Shown here: one piece after another, positions 1 to 8,327 of the stretch
How the letters are laid out: each line of letters starts with the position of its first letter
How positions within the stretch are numbered: the stretch's first letter is position 1
Assembly: GCA_023382595.1 (NCBI GenBank)
Contig: JAHDWB010000001.1
Location: 1,178,001 to 1,242,000, forward strand
DNA from: Anaerolineales bacterium
GTDB lineage: Bacteria; Chloroflexota; Anaerolineae; Anaerolineales; Villigracilaceae
Length of the DNA stretch: 64,000 nucleotides
Reading direction: 5' to 3'
Made by a program: the position numbers and the translations under genes
Notes under the pieces: generated by a model
What the model was told of the DNA's origin: nothing
What the model saw: only the letters and a program-made list of their open reading frames with translations
Database searches by the model: none

Positions 1-20
1 TCATCATTCACCCCGCTCCA

Positions 21-1325
21 TTAATCCGCGACCACTGCCACTTTATCGACAAAGGAGGGTTCGTGCGCCTTCTTCTGAAATGCATTGACGTCAATGCGAT
101 AGAGCATGATGGCGGCGATCAACAGCATCAACGCCTCAAGCCCGAAGACGATCAGATAGCCGGTCATGGAGTTGCCTGTGACCTGCGTGGCGAGGTCGGC
201 GACCACGCCCGCCATGAGCAAGCCAACAAGCCGCGAGAGTCCGTTCGAAAAGCCCCACGCGCCGATATACAAGCCGACCTTTTCAGGGACGGTCAGGTCG
301 AACATGAGCGAAAGGTTGGCAATGGTGGAAATGCCGGTGCCAAATCCGAGCAGGGTGATGCCGACATAGAACATGGTCAGGCTGGCAGTCAAGCCGCTGA
401 TGACGATGATCACAAAACCGAGTAGAGCGCCGAGATTCCCCGTTTGGGCAACATATTTCTTCTTCATGCGCCCGTCGAGGAAGCCCGCCACAATGAAAGC
501 GACAAGCGTAAATGTACTGCTGATGGAAACGATGCGCGAGGTCTGTTCGAGGGTCATGCCGAAGGCTTGCGCGCCGAATGGCTCGAGCAACACGTCCTGA
601 CCGAGGATGGCGGCGAGGAGCAGAAGAAGATAGACGAAGAAGATCTTCGCAACAGGATTCTCCGTGATGGCGGAGGTCATCTGCTTGACGGTGTAAGTGT
701 CCGCGCGGGCGGCAGGGACGGAGCTGTCGGAGCGCGGCTCCAGTTTGAAGAGACCGATCAAGCCCAAGGTCAGGGCGGAGGCGGCGACGATGAGAAAGGC
801 TCGTTCGAGCGCCACCAAGTCAAAGGTCGTCACGAGGCGGCTGAGCGTGAGCCCCGTCGCGATCATACCGATGACCATGACCGTGAACATCGTAGCGATC
901 GTCTTGCCGCGCCCGTTTTCGCCGGAGAGTTCGGAAGCGAGCGAGAGATAACAGACTGCGGAGAGGTTGTAGCCCATCCCCCACGCGCCAAAGGCGAGGA
1001 TGCCGGCGAGGATGCCGAGGGTGAAGTTCTCCGTGATGAGGATGGCGACCTGCGGCGCGACCGCAACACCGATCATGCAAAGGACGAGTCCCGCCAGAAT
1101 GTAGGGCGAGCGACGATAACCTAAAATGGGATGACGGTCCGAGAAGGAGCCAATGGCAACCTGAATTGGGGAAAGCAGGTAGGGGAAGATCGCAAGAAGC
1201 GTGAAGAGGGTTTTGGAAAACTCGAGGTCGAAGATCATGACGCGGTTGAGCGTGCTGTTGATCGGCACGAGGGTCATGGCGACCGCGGTGTGGATGAGGG
1301 CAAGTTGAAGGCGTTTTATAAGCAT
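21..1325 (-). CDS. BCD/PucC-family MFS transporter
   Basis: A 434-residue integral membrane protein with about 12 hydrophobic segments. The loop after the second segment (residues 59-76, with SDR, LGYRRSPYI) matches the MFS signature as found in the PucC/BCD subfamily, whose founding members act in bacteriochlorophyll and light-harvesting assembly. No photosynthesis gene lies in the window, so the substrate here is unknown and a pigment role should not be assumed. The ATG at 1325 begins with the positively charged segment MLIKRLQ typical of the family. It appears to be a single gene, 238 bases beyond the end of the response-regulator operon. Family call firm, function unknown. Confidence 0.8.
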   Translation of the reverse strand: MLIKRLQLALIHTAVAMTLVPINSTLNRVMIFDLEFSKTLFTLLAIFPYLLSPIQVAIGSFSDRHPILGYRRSPYILAGLVLCMIGVAVAPQVAILITENFTLGILAGILAFGAWGMGYNLSAVCYLSLASELSGENGRGKTIATMFTVMVIGMIATGLTLSRLVTTFDLVALERAFLIVAASALTLGLIGLFKLEPRSDSSVPAARADTYTVKQMTSAITENPVAKIFFVYLLLLLAAILGQDVLLEPFGAQAFGMTLEQTSRIVSISSTFTLVAFIVAGFLDGRMKKKYVAQTGNLGALLGFVIIVISGLTASLTMFYVGITLLGFGTGISTIANLSLMFDLTVPEKVGLYIGAWGFSNGLSRLVGLLMAGVVADLATQVTGNSMTGYLIVFGLEALMLLIAAIMLYRIDVNAFQKKAHEPSFVDKVAVVAD

Positions 1326-1563
1326 GTATCACCGAAGCAGGATTTTGTGGAGGGTGGATATTGTGAAGAATTCTACTTTTTAGAGCAAAATGGTCAATGT
1401 AGATTTACGTAGAATTTTACTAGAGCTTTATGAGCAGATTCTGTGGAAATCTTATGATCTGAAGCGTTCGATCAGTTCGTTAAGGAGGAGCAAATAAACA
1501 GAAGAGACGCTTCGCGCATCTCTCCTGATCCGAACCTGATTCGTTTATCCTGCTACCTTGGTC

Positions 1564-2226
1564 TCACTTTTTACTTTCTCCCCGCCTGACGATCCCCTGC
1601 TGCCATGCATAGACCGCCGCCTGAGTGCGGTCGTCGAGGTGAAGTTTTTTTAGGATGTTGCCGATGTGGGTCTTGACCGTGCTTTCGCCAATGACAAGCG
1701 TCTCTGCGATCTCGGCATTGGATTTGCCCGCCGCGATCAACCGCAGGACTTCGAATTCGCGTTCGGAGAGTTCGGTGAACGGATTGATTTCATCCTTGCG
1801 TAGACCCTGTAATTCCTGCACGATGCGCGAGGCGACGCGTGAATCGAGGACGGCTTCTCCCTGCGCAGCTTTGCGGATGGCGGCGGCGAGTTCGTCGGGT
1901 TCGATGTCTTTAAGCAGGTAGGAGATCGCGCCCGCGCGCACAGCAGGGAAGATGTATTCATCCTGATGATGCGAGGTGACAACGATCACCTGGGTTTCTG
2001 GTCGCAGTTTGCGGATCTGGCGCGTGGCAGCGATGCCGTCCATGTCGCCTGGCATTTCCAAATCCATGAGGACGACATCGGGCTGGTTTTGTTCGACGGC
2101 AGTGATGGCGGCGGAACCTGAATCCGCTTCGGCGACGACTTGGATATCGGCGAGCGTTTGCAGGTAAGCGCGCACACCCTGACGTACTATTTTGTGATCG
2201 TCCACGAGGAGAACTTTGATGGGCAT
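1564..2226 (-). CDS. NarL/FixJ-family response regulator
   Basis: A 220-residue regulator: receiver domain (about 1-120) with acidic pair D9/D10, phosphoacceptor D55 in VVLMDLEMPG and the conserved Lys in LLKD, followed by a LuxR-type helix-turn-helix (about 150-205, LSEREFEVLRLIAAGKSNAEI, then STVKTHI). It lies 48 bases downstream of the sensor kinase gene, so the two almost certainly form a pair in which the kinase phosphorylates D55 and the regulator controls transcription. As the distal gene of an ABC-exporter operon it probably controls that operon. The target sites are not visible. Confidence 0.93.
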   Translation of the reverse strand: MPIKVLLVDDHKIVRQGVRAYLQTLADIQVVAEADSGSAAITAVEQNQPDVVLMDLEMPGDMDGIAATRQIRKLRPETQVIVVTSHHQDEYIFPAVRAGAISYLLKDIEPDELAAAIRKAAQGEAVLDSRVASRIVQELQGLRKDEINPFTELSEREFEVLRLIAAGKSNAEIAETLVIGESTVKTHIGNILKKLHLDDRTQAAVYAWQQGIVRRGESKK

Positions 2227-2274
2227 AAAGACCTTTCAAGGTGACAGTAACTTTGAAAGTGACTGTCACCTGCA

Positions 2275-3756
2275 TCATGATAATTGTACTTCGGCAGTGA
2301 CGGTCGTCCCGACGGAAATCGTGGATTCCACGTTGAGCGTGCCACCGACTTCACTCAAGCGTCCTTTCATGCCAGCCAAGCCGTAGGAGGATACAGGGAC
2401 AGCGTCCTGGTCAAAGCCGCGACCGTTGTCAGCCACGATGAGGGTCGCTTGGTCGGGAGTCAGGTTGAGGCTGAGTCCGACGCGGTCCGCTTCGCTGTGG
2501 CGGGCGATGTTGGAGAGGGCTTCCTGCAAAACACGATACAATGCCTGCTCCACATCCAAAGGCAGGGAGCGGTCGCCGCTTATAGCAGTCTCCACTTGGA
2601 TACCCGTATGTTCCTGCCAGCGGGCGGCATATTCCTGCATGGCTTGCGCCAAGCCCTTGCCCTGCAACGCAGCGGGACGAAGTTCGTCAATGATGAGTTT
2701 TAGTTCCTGCTGGGTCTCGCGGTTGAGATTCAACGCGGTTTCGATGAAGTCCGCAGCGGCTTTGGGATCAGTCGCCAGCATGTTCTTCGCGGCGGTCAAC
2801 TGCATGCGCGCGGCGTAGGTCTGTTGCTTGACGGTGTCATGCAGGTCGCGGGCGAGGCGGTTGCGTTCTTCGAGGCGGGCGAGTTCATCGTTGGTGTGGA
2901 TGAGCGCCTGCAACTGCTCCGCCATGCCGTTCAGGTTGCGGGTCAGTTCGCCGATCTCGTCGCCCGATTTGTCGCGCGGCGCGACCGAGAAATCACCCTT
3001 GCTCCACGCCTGCGACGCGGCGGAGAGACTGACGAGTCGTTTGCGCAGTCCGCGTGTGGCGAGCCAGCCAAAGACCGCACCGACGGGCAATGCGACCGCG
3101 AACATGATAAGCAGTACCATGAGGAAGAACGTTTGGTAAAGTTCGAGGTTGGTCGGCGTGGCGAATGTGACAGGCTTGAGGTGGTAAAGCGCGATGGCAA
3201 CAACAGGTTCATCGTCGCTCTTGCGGAGCGGGAACGCGACGAGCACTGTTCCATCGGGTGCAACAATACTCTGGGCGGAGTAGTTCTTGTCGCCGATCAG
3301 CGCGGCATCCAGAATGGACTCCATGCTGAAACCAAAGGTTTCACGCGCTTTGAACGGTTTGCCGATCTGACTGAAACGCGCAGGCGGCGCGGCGGCGATG
3401 AGGTTCAAGTCAGGGTCGAGCACGTAGATGGGATGGTCTTCCGTCACGAGTGTGTTGGCATAATCCAGCGTCTCGCGGACGGTGAAACCTTGAAAATCGC
3501 TCGAGGCAAAACCCGATCGCTGCACACGCTCCAGCCAGGTTTGCAACGCTTGCGGATCGTCCAGCAGGTAGGGGATGTTGTCTTGAAAGCCCGTCTTGGA
3601 CCAGTAGTAACTATCGAAAGTGCGCGTCGAGTTTTGCGTCTCAAAGAAGGCGAGAATGGCGATCATCAGCACAGTCAGCACGATGACCGTCCCTGCGGTG
3701 ACGACCGCGTAGGACAGGGTGAGTTTCCATTGTAAACGGCGGAAGAAGTTGAGCAT
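2275..3756 (-). CDS. Sensor histidine kinase (HisKA_3 type)
   Basis: About 493 residues. A membrane helix near the N terminus, an extracytoplasmic sensor of about 170 residues, a second helix near 210-233, a HAMP linker, and a HisKA_3 dimerisation domain with the phosphorylated His near residue 306 in RDLHDTVKQQ. The ATPase domain shows the N box (EALSNIARH), DNGRGFD and YGLAGMKGRL. I chose the ATG at 3756 (MLNFF) because AAAGG sits 7 bases upstream; the in-frame ATG at 3780 would overlap the preceding permease gene. The HDTVKQQ form is typical of LiaS/DesK-like kinases that sense envelope conditions. Partner: the response regulator just downstream. Confidence 0.92.
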   Translation of the reverse strand: MLNFFRRLQWKLTLSYAVVTAGTVIVLTVLMIAILAFFETQNSTRTFDSYYWSKTGFQDNIPYLLDDPQALQTWLERVQRSGFASSDFQGFTVRETLDYANTLVTEDHPIYVLDPDLNLIAAAPPARFSQIGKPFKARETFGFSMESILDAALIGDKNYSAQSIVAPDGTVLVAFPLRKSDDEPVVAIALYHLKPVTFATPTNLELYQTFFLMVLLIMFAVALPVGAVFGWLATRGLRKRLVSLSAASQAWSKGDFSVAPRDKSGDEIGELTRNLNGMAEQLQALIHTNDELARLEERNRLARDLHDTVKQQTYAARMQLTAAKNMLATDPKAAADFIETALNLNRETQQELKLIIDELRPAALQGKGLAQAMQEYAARWQEHTGIQVETAISGDRSLPLDVEQALYRVLQEALSNIARHSEADRVGLSLNLTPDQATLIVADNGRGFDQDAVPVSSYGLAGMKGRLSEVGGTLNVESTISVGTTVTAEVQLS

Positions 3757-3766
3757 GGGTAAACCT

Positions 3767-4573
3767 TTATCCGCCCACATCCTGGCGACGATAGAACCAG
3801 GCTGCGAGCGAGAGAAATATCAGCGTGTAAACGGTCAGGGCAACCAGGGCAGGCACGGGGTCGAGACGATGCGCTGGGATGTCCACGGTCTTATTTCCGA
3901 TGGAATTCAGCAGATGCGTCACACTGAAATGCAGGTTGCGCATCATCCACTTCGACCAGTCCGCGCGGTAGAAAGCGCCAGAAAGCAGGAGTTCAAAAAA
4001 TTGAGTATAACCCAAGCCGATGGCGATGCCCGCAAAGGAGGAACGCGTAACGACCGTGACGAGGAGCACGAACGCCGCATACGGCAGGGTGGCAAGCGTC
4101 ATGTATAACGCAGCGGCGAAGGCGGCGCTCCAGTTGACGTTGGCAAGCGAATACGCATCGAACAGGAAGGTTTTGTAATACCAGCCCGTGAGTCCGCCGA
4201 CGACCAGCACAAGGAATTGCAGGAACAGGATCGCCAGCGCGATCACGAGGAACTTTGCCAACAAACTCTTTGTGCGCGAGCCGCGCATCAGCCAATGCTG
4301 GTTCGTGCGCTGTGAATAATCGCTGCCCAGCATGACCGCCGCGATAAAGATGATGAACGGCAGTGCGATCAACAGCAGTTGGTCGAGCGAATTGGCAAGG
4401 TCGAAGGATGCGCCGGGCATGGTCAAACTGCCGTCGAACAGGCGCGTGCGGTTTTGGGTGTAATAATGCTGCAGGCTCAGCCAGATGAACGCGCCGCAGG
4501 CGGCAAACGCGAACCACGGTAACGCGCGGCGTGTAAGGCGCGTCCATTCGATGGAGAAAAGTTGCATGAACAT
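3767..4573 (-). CDS. ABC-2 type exporter permease
   Basis: A 268-residue protein with about six hydrophobic segments and a short cytoplasmic N terminus, the layout of ABC-2 permeases. It is encoded between the ATPase gene (11-base gap) and the sensor kinase (10-base gap), so it very probably pairs with that ATPase and with the second permease to form an asymmetric exporter. Start: ATG at 4573 preceded by AGGAG at a spacing of 5; an ATG two codons further on is also possible. Substrate unknown. Exporters cotranscribed with LiaS-like kinases often protect against antimicrobial peptides or export lipids, but nothing here fixes that. Confidence 0.8.
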   Translation of the reverse strand: MFMQLFSIEWTRLTRRALPWFAFAACGAFIWLSLQHYYTQNRTRLFDGSLTMPGASFDLANSLDQLLLIALPFIIFIAAVMLGSDYSQRTNQHWLMRGSRTKSLLAKFLVIALAILFLQFLVLVVGGLTGWYYKTFLFDAYSLANVNWSAAFAAALYMTLATLPYAAFVLLVTVVTRSSFAGIAIGLGYTQFFELLLSGAFYRADWSKWMMRNLHFSVTHLLNSIGNKTVDIPAHRLDPVPALVALTVYTLIFLSLAAWFYRRQDVGG

Positions 4574-4584
4574 GGTCGCTCCTG

Positions 4585-5487
4585 TCAGTTCGCGGCGGTC
4601 ACGTCCATGAACAACGACTCAAGGTCGCTTTTCTGGGCGGTGATCTCGGTGGGGATGATGTGATTCTGCAGCAGATGCTTCATGACGACCTGGCTGGTCG
4701 CGCCGACAACGATGAGCGTTTCCCCGCTGGCTTGCACGTTCTCGACGCCGGGCAACGCCTCCAGCACACGGACGGCTGATTCTGTGTCACTGACGGTTAA
4801 TCTCACTGACGGCTTTTGCCCGTTGAGCAGGTCGGTCACCAGTCCCTGTGCCACGACGCGCCCTTTGTTGAGCACGGCAATACGGTCACAGACTTGTTGC
4901 ACTTCATTGAGCAGGTGGCTTGACAATAGGATCGAAGTTCCGTTTTCCGCCAGTGTGCGCAATAGTTGACGGATCTCGCGCATCCCTGCGGGGTCGAGTC
5001 CGTTGGTCGGCTCATCCAAGATCACAAAGCGCGGACGATGCACCAGCGCCATCGCCAGCCCGACACGTTGCTTCATGCCTGTTGAAAATTTACCGACCTT
5101 CCTGCGCGCCGCGTCGGTCAACCCGACGAGTTCGATGACTTCGGCGATGCGCTTTTTATCCACGCCGGGAGTCAGGCGCGAGACCAGTTCGATATTGTCC
5201 CAGGCGGAGAGATACGGCACAAAGGCGGGTGCGCCGAGCAACGCGCCGACATCCCGCAAGGCGTGCACGTCATTCGGTGTGACGCGCCGACCCAGCACCT
5301 TCACCTCCCCTGCCGTGGCATGGACCAGTCCGAGCGCCATGCCGAGCGTGGTGGTCTTGCCCGCGCCGTTGGGACCGAGGAAGCCGAACACTTCGCCTTC
5401 GTACACTGTGATGTCCACCGCATCCACGGCTTTGAAGTTGCCGAAGGTTTTTGTCAGTTTTTTGGTTTCGAGAATGATATTGGTCAT
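4585..5487 (-). CDS. ABC transporter ATP-binding protein
   Basis: A 300-residue nucleotide-binding subunit. Walker A GPNGAGKTT, signature FSTGMKQR, Walker B VILDEPTNGLDPAG and the H-loop in SSHLLNE are all intact, so it should hydrolyse ATP. The C-terminal 80 residues match the DUF4162-like extension of CcmA-type exporter ATPases. The ATG at 5487 (MTNIILETKK) is preceded by AAAGGA; an upstream in-frame reading to 5574 would run into the preceding permease gene and is rejected. It lies between two ABC-2 permease genes and probably energises both. Confidence 0.92.
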   Translation of the reverse strand: MTNIILETKKLTKTFGNFKAVDAVDITVYEGEVFGFLGPNGAGKTTTLGMALGLVHATAGEVKVLGRRVTPNDVHALRDVGALLGAPAFVPYLSAWDNIELVSRLTPGVDKKRIAEVIELVGLTDAARRKVGKFSTGMKQRVGLAMALVHRPRFVILDEPTNGLDPAGMREIRQLLRTLAENGTSILLSSHLLNEVQQVCDRIAVLNKGRVVAQGLVTDLLNGQKPSVRLTVSDTESAVRVLEALPGVENVQASGETLIVVGATSQVVMKHLLQNHIIPTEITAQKSDLESLFMDVTAAN

Positions 5488-5506
5488 GGTTGTTCCTTTG
5501 GTTGAT

Positions 5507-6313
5507 TTATCCGCCCAGGTCTTGGCGGGAGAAGACTGCAAACGAAGCAATGCAGAAGAAGATGAAGAAAACACCGATCAGGAGGATCGCGCGCGCCTCA
5601 GGCATGATGGCGGAAGCGGGTGAAAGCGGCGGCGCGCTGAGGTCCAACGCGAGGTTGAACTCCTGAAGGACGTGCGACAACGTGGCGGGCATGTGCCGCA
5701 CAAGCGTCGGGAAGCGGTAACTGCGCGCGGCAAAATGTTCCAAAATTGTGCGGAACACGATGGTCCCGCCTGCGGCGAAGATCGGCGAACGGCTGACAAC
5801 TGCGAGGAAAACGGTCATCCCAAGATACGGGACCGAACCCCAGAACACACGCAGGGCAACAGGCAGTAGCGCGGACAGGTCGAGGTTGGAGGTGTCCACA
5901 ACGCCGAAGAACAACAGCCGCGAGACGGAGCCAAGTCCCAGCAGGGCGATGAGCACAAAACACGCCATCAACCAGCCAAAGAACAGGATCGCCGTCAACC
6001 GCGCGACCAGCAGAAGCGGACGCGGGACGCCGCGCGTCAGCCAGAGTTGAATGGAACGGTCAGGGTAATCAAAGGCGGCAATGATCGAGGCGGTCACGGC
6101 GTAAACAAGAACGCCGATCCAACTGTAGAAACCAAGTCCTTCGATCAAATCCTGTTCGAGTCCGCCGCTGGCGGCTTCATATCCACCCGCTACCTGGATG
6201 TGGTTGATGAACATAAAAAAGCCCAGCAGGAACACCAGCGCGGACAGCCCGACCCACAGCGCGGGGTGCTTGAAGGTCTTGCGGGTTTCGATGGCAAGCA
6301 GGTGCAGGAACAT
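5507..6313 (-). CDS. ABC-2 type exporter permease
   Basis: About 268 residues (MFLHLLAIETRKTF at the start) with a TM helix near residue 20-40 and about five more, ending in SRQDLGG. The first permease ends similarly in RRQDVGG, so the two are paralogues. The ATG at 6313 follows the stop of the 35-residue gene by one base (TAG-C-ATG) with only a weak GGGGTG ahead of it, which points to translational coupling. An ATG at 6340 in the same frame would lie inside that small gene. It should form a membrane complex with the ATPase and the second permease. Confidence 0.78.
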   Translation of the reverse strand: MFLHLLAIETRKTFKHPALWVGLSALVFLLGFFMFINHIQVAGGYEAASGGLEQDLIEGLGFYSWIGVLVYAVTASIIAAFDYPDRSIQLWLTRGVPRPLLLVARLTAILFFGWLMACFVLIALLGLGSVSRLLFFGVVDTSNLDLSALLPVALRVFWGSVPYLGMTVFLAVVSRSPIFAAGGTIVFRTILEHFAARSYRFPTLVRHMPATLSHVLQEFNLALDLSAPPLSPASAIMPEARAILLIGVFFIFFCIASFAVFSRQDLGG

Positions 6314-6314
6314 G

Positions 6315-6422
6315 CTAGCACCCCGTCTGCACGATGTCATGCATCTCTTCCGTCACAAGCAGCGGACTGATGCTTCCCAAGATAAAGATAATGGTGAGGG
6401 GAATTACGATTAAAGCGATCAT
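6315..6422 (-). CDS. Small membrane peptide at head of ABC/two-component operon
   Basis: A 35-codon gene. It begins ATG at 6422 preceded by AAAAGGAGACAAA, one of the strongest ribosome binding sites in the window, and ends TAG one base before the ABC permease start. The product starts MIALIVIPLTIIFILG, a single hydrophobic helix, followed by a short tail with acidic residues (TEEMHD) and a C-terminal Cys. I do not recognise a family. The strong ribosome binding site and stop-start coupling argue for a real translated peptide, either a leader that couples translation or a small subunit or regulator of the exporter. No homology was tested. Confidence 0.6.
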   Translation of the reverse strand: MIALIVIPLTIIFILGSISPLLVTEEMHDIVQTGC

Positions 6423-6530
6423 TTTGTCTCCTTTTGATGCCCCGAAGTATAGGAGACAGTTCTGTTTTACGGCTCAGCCGCAAGGTGGATTATGGGTCAG
6501 CCCCGAGGATGATTCCCCGGGGCAAACCAA

Positions 6531-7793
6531 TTATTGATTCGCAATCTTGATCAAGGCATCCTTGAGGCGGGCAATTTCATCCAGCGTGTTGTAATGCACC
6601 GCGCCGACGCGTACCATGCCGCCTTTTTCCTCCACGCCCAGCCGCTCGGTGACGTTGATGGCGTAATAGTGACCATCCCAGACGTAGATATTTTCCTTCG
6701 CCAATGCTTCTGCGATTCTTCGCGGGGGAATATCCCCGATGCGGAAGGAGAAGGTCGCCACGCGCTCGTCGAGGCGGCGAGGATCGGTGAGACCAAAGAT
6801 GTGGAGACCGGGAACAGCCTCCAGCGCGGAGAGAAGCGCGCGGTTCAATTCGAACTCATACGCGCGGATGGCGGTCATGCCTTTTTTGAGTTCAAGTTTG
6901 CGTCCGGTGTAACCGTCCTCTTGCAGACCTTCCACGTACTCGCCGCCAAATTCCTTTCCGATCCACTCAAAGTATTCGAGCGCGCCAAGCACACCTGCGA
7001 TGCCTTCATGATTCTGCGTGCCGGTTTCGAATTTGCCCGGTAGTTCATTCGTGGCAGGACGAACTTTGTAGGCAAAGAGCCTTTCGAGCAGGTCGCGCTT
7101 GCCGTACAAAATGCCAACGTGAGTTCCGAAAAATTTGTACGCGGAGGAAACTAGAAAGTCACAATTCAGTTTTTGCACGTCAATGGGACCGTGCGGCGCA
7201 TACTGGACAGCATCAATATAAACCAATGTCCCTGCGGCATGCGCCATCTTGACGATCTTCTGCACGGGGTTGATCGTGCCAAGCGCATTGGATGCGTAGC
7301 CAACAGCAAGCAGGCGCGGCTTGCGGTCGAGCGCTTTTTGCAGTTCATCGAGTTTGAGCGTGCCATCCTCCACGTCGAAATCCACCCAGTTGACTTTCAC
7401 GCCGCGGTCCTGCGCCGCGAGAATCCACGGCGTGACATTGGCGTCGTGGTCGAGGCGGGTCAGGACGATCTCATCGCCTTCCTTCCATTCGCGTGAAATC
7501 GAACGGCTGATATGCAGGGTCAGCGTGGTCATGTTGTTGCCGAAGACGATCTCCTGCGGAGATGCGGCGTTGTAGAAATCCGCCATGGCTTGATGCGCCT
7601 CATCCAGCACGGCATCCGAAGCGATGCTGGTCTCGAACGCGCCTTCGTGGTTGGCATTGCTTTCGATCAGATATTTGGCGATGCGGTCAATGCTCGGCTT
7701 GGCGATCTGCGTCCCCCCGGGGTTGTCAAAAAAAATCGCAGGGCGAGCCAACGCGGGAAATTGCTGACGAATGACATCGAGCTTGAATGACAT
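6531..7793 (-). CDS. Cysteine-desulfurase-like PLP enzyme lacking the catalytic Cys
   Basis: A 420-residue class V aminotransferase fold. The PLP lysine is K220 in SSAYKFFGTHVG, and the PLP Asp lies in YIDAVQYAPHG (residues 192-202). In SufS/IscS-type enzymes the loop near the C terminus reads GHHCA with the persulfide-forming Cys; here it reads DGHYYAINV, with Tyr in place of Cys. It therefore fits the 'cysteine desulfurase-like' subfamily rather than a true sulfur donor, and the substrate is unknown. GAGGAG about 9 bases before the ATG supports the start. It appears monocistronic, with no suf or isc genes nearby. Confidence 0.82.
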   Translation of the reverse strand: MSFKLDVIRQQFPALARPAIFFDNPGGTQIAKPSIDRIAKYLIESNANHEGAFETSIASDAVLDEAHQAMADFYNAASPQEIVFGNNMTTLTLHISRSISREWKEGDEIVLTRLDHDANVTPWILAAQDRGVKVNWVDFDVEDGTLKLDELQKALDRKPRLLAVGYASNALGTINPVQKIVKMAHAAGTLVYIDAVQYAPHGPIDVQKLNCDFLVSSAYKFFGTHVGILYGKRDLLERLFAYKVRPATNELPGKFETGTQNHEGIAGVLGALEYFEWIGKEFGGEYVEGLQEDGYTGRKLELKKGMTAIRAYEFELNRALLSALEAVPGLHIFGLTDPRRLDERVATFSFRIGDIPPRRIAEALAKENIYVWDGHYYAINVTERLGVEEKGGMVRVGAVHYNTLDEIARLKDALIKIANQ

Positions 7794-7871
7794 GTGGGCG
7801 GTCTCCTCAAATGAAAAACAGATATTTATGGTATATATTTAAATTGTACCCCACACAGAAAAGGAGGCTTC

Positions 7872-8294
7872 ATGTTCGAAAAAATCCTACTTTCCGTGGA
7901 CGGCTCTGAACATGCTCTTCGCGCCGCCCACAAAGCCGCCGAGTTGGCGCGCGCCGTGAAAGCAAAAGAAATGCACATTGTTGTCGTGTATGATCCCATT
8001 CCCATCTACCTGGGCGAGCCGAACATGCAGATCGCCATCAACACCCGCAAGGGCGAAGCCGAGACGATCCTGGAGACCGCCGTCAAGGAAGTTGGCGAGG
8101 TGCCGTGCGAAGTGCATTCGGGCATTATCGAGGGCAGTCCCGCCGAGTCGATCATCGAGGTGGCGACCACCAGCCAAAGCGACCTGATCGTGATGGGTTC
8201 GCGCGGCTTGGGCAGGCTGGCGGGCTTGCTGTTGGGCAGCACGAGTCAAAAAGTTGTGGCGCATGCGCCGTGCCCGGTGTTGATCGTCCGTTAA
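7872..8294 (+). CDS. Universal stress protein (UspA family)
   Basis: A 140-residue single-domain Usp. The N terminus ILLSVDGSEHA and the C-terminal ATP-binding motif G-x2-G-x9-G-S (MGSRGLGRLAGLLLGSTS) are intact, so it should be of the nucleotide-binding class. The start ATG has GGAGG 6 bases upstream (AAAAGGAGGCTTC). Transcribed divergently from the desulfurase-like gene and convergent with mobA, from which it is separated by a 31-base palindrome that probably terminates both. Likely cytoplasmic; the stress it answers to is not shown. Confidence 0.93.
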   Translation: MFEKILLSVDGSEHALRAAHKAAELARAVKAKEMHIVVVYDPIPIYLGEPNMQIAINTRKGEAETILETAVKEVGEVPCEVHSGIIEGSPAESIIEVATTSQSDLIVMGSRGLGRLAGLLLGSTSQKVVAHAPCPVLIVR

Positions 8295-8296
8295 AC

Positions 8297-8327
8297 AAGT
8301 AGGTCACGCTTGAAGCGTGACCTACTT
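8297..8327. repeat. Palindrome A copy 1: 13-bp arms, overlaps mobA stop
   Basis: Arms 8297-8309 and 8315-8327 around a 5-base loop (core AGGTCACGC TTGAA GCGTGACCT). The mobA stop codon (8322-8324) lies inside the right arm. It sits between the convergent usp and mobA genes, so it may act as a bidirectional terminator, although there is no long T run. A close relative occurs at 53603-53629. Confidence 0.7.

Noticed and set aside
2824-3735. 303-codon plus-strand open frame
   Set aside because: Lies entirely antisense to the sensor kinase with HAMP and HisKA_3 motifs; no ribosome site or recognisable motifs.
2275-3780. Start of the first sensor kinase at 3780
   Set aside because: It would overlap the permease end by 14 bases with no ribosome binding site; ATG 3756 has AAAGG at the right distance.
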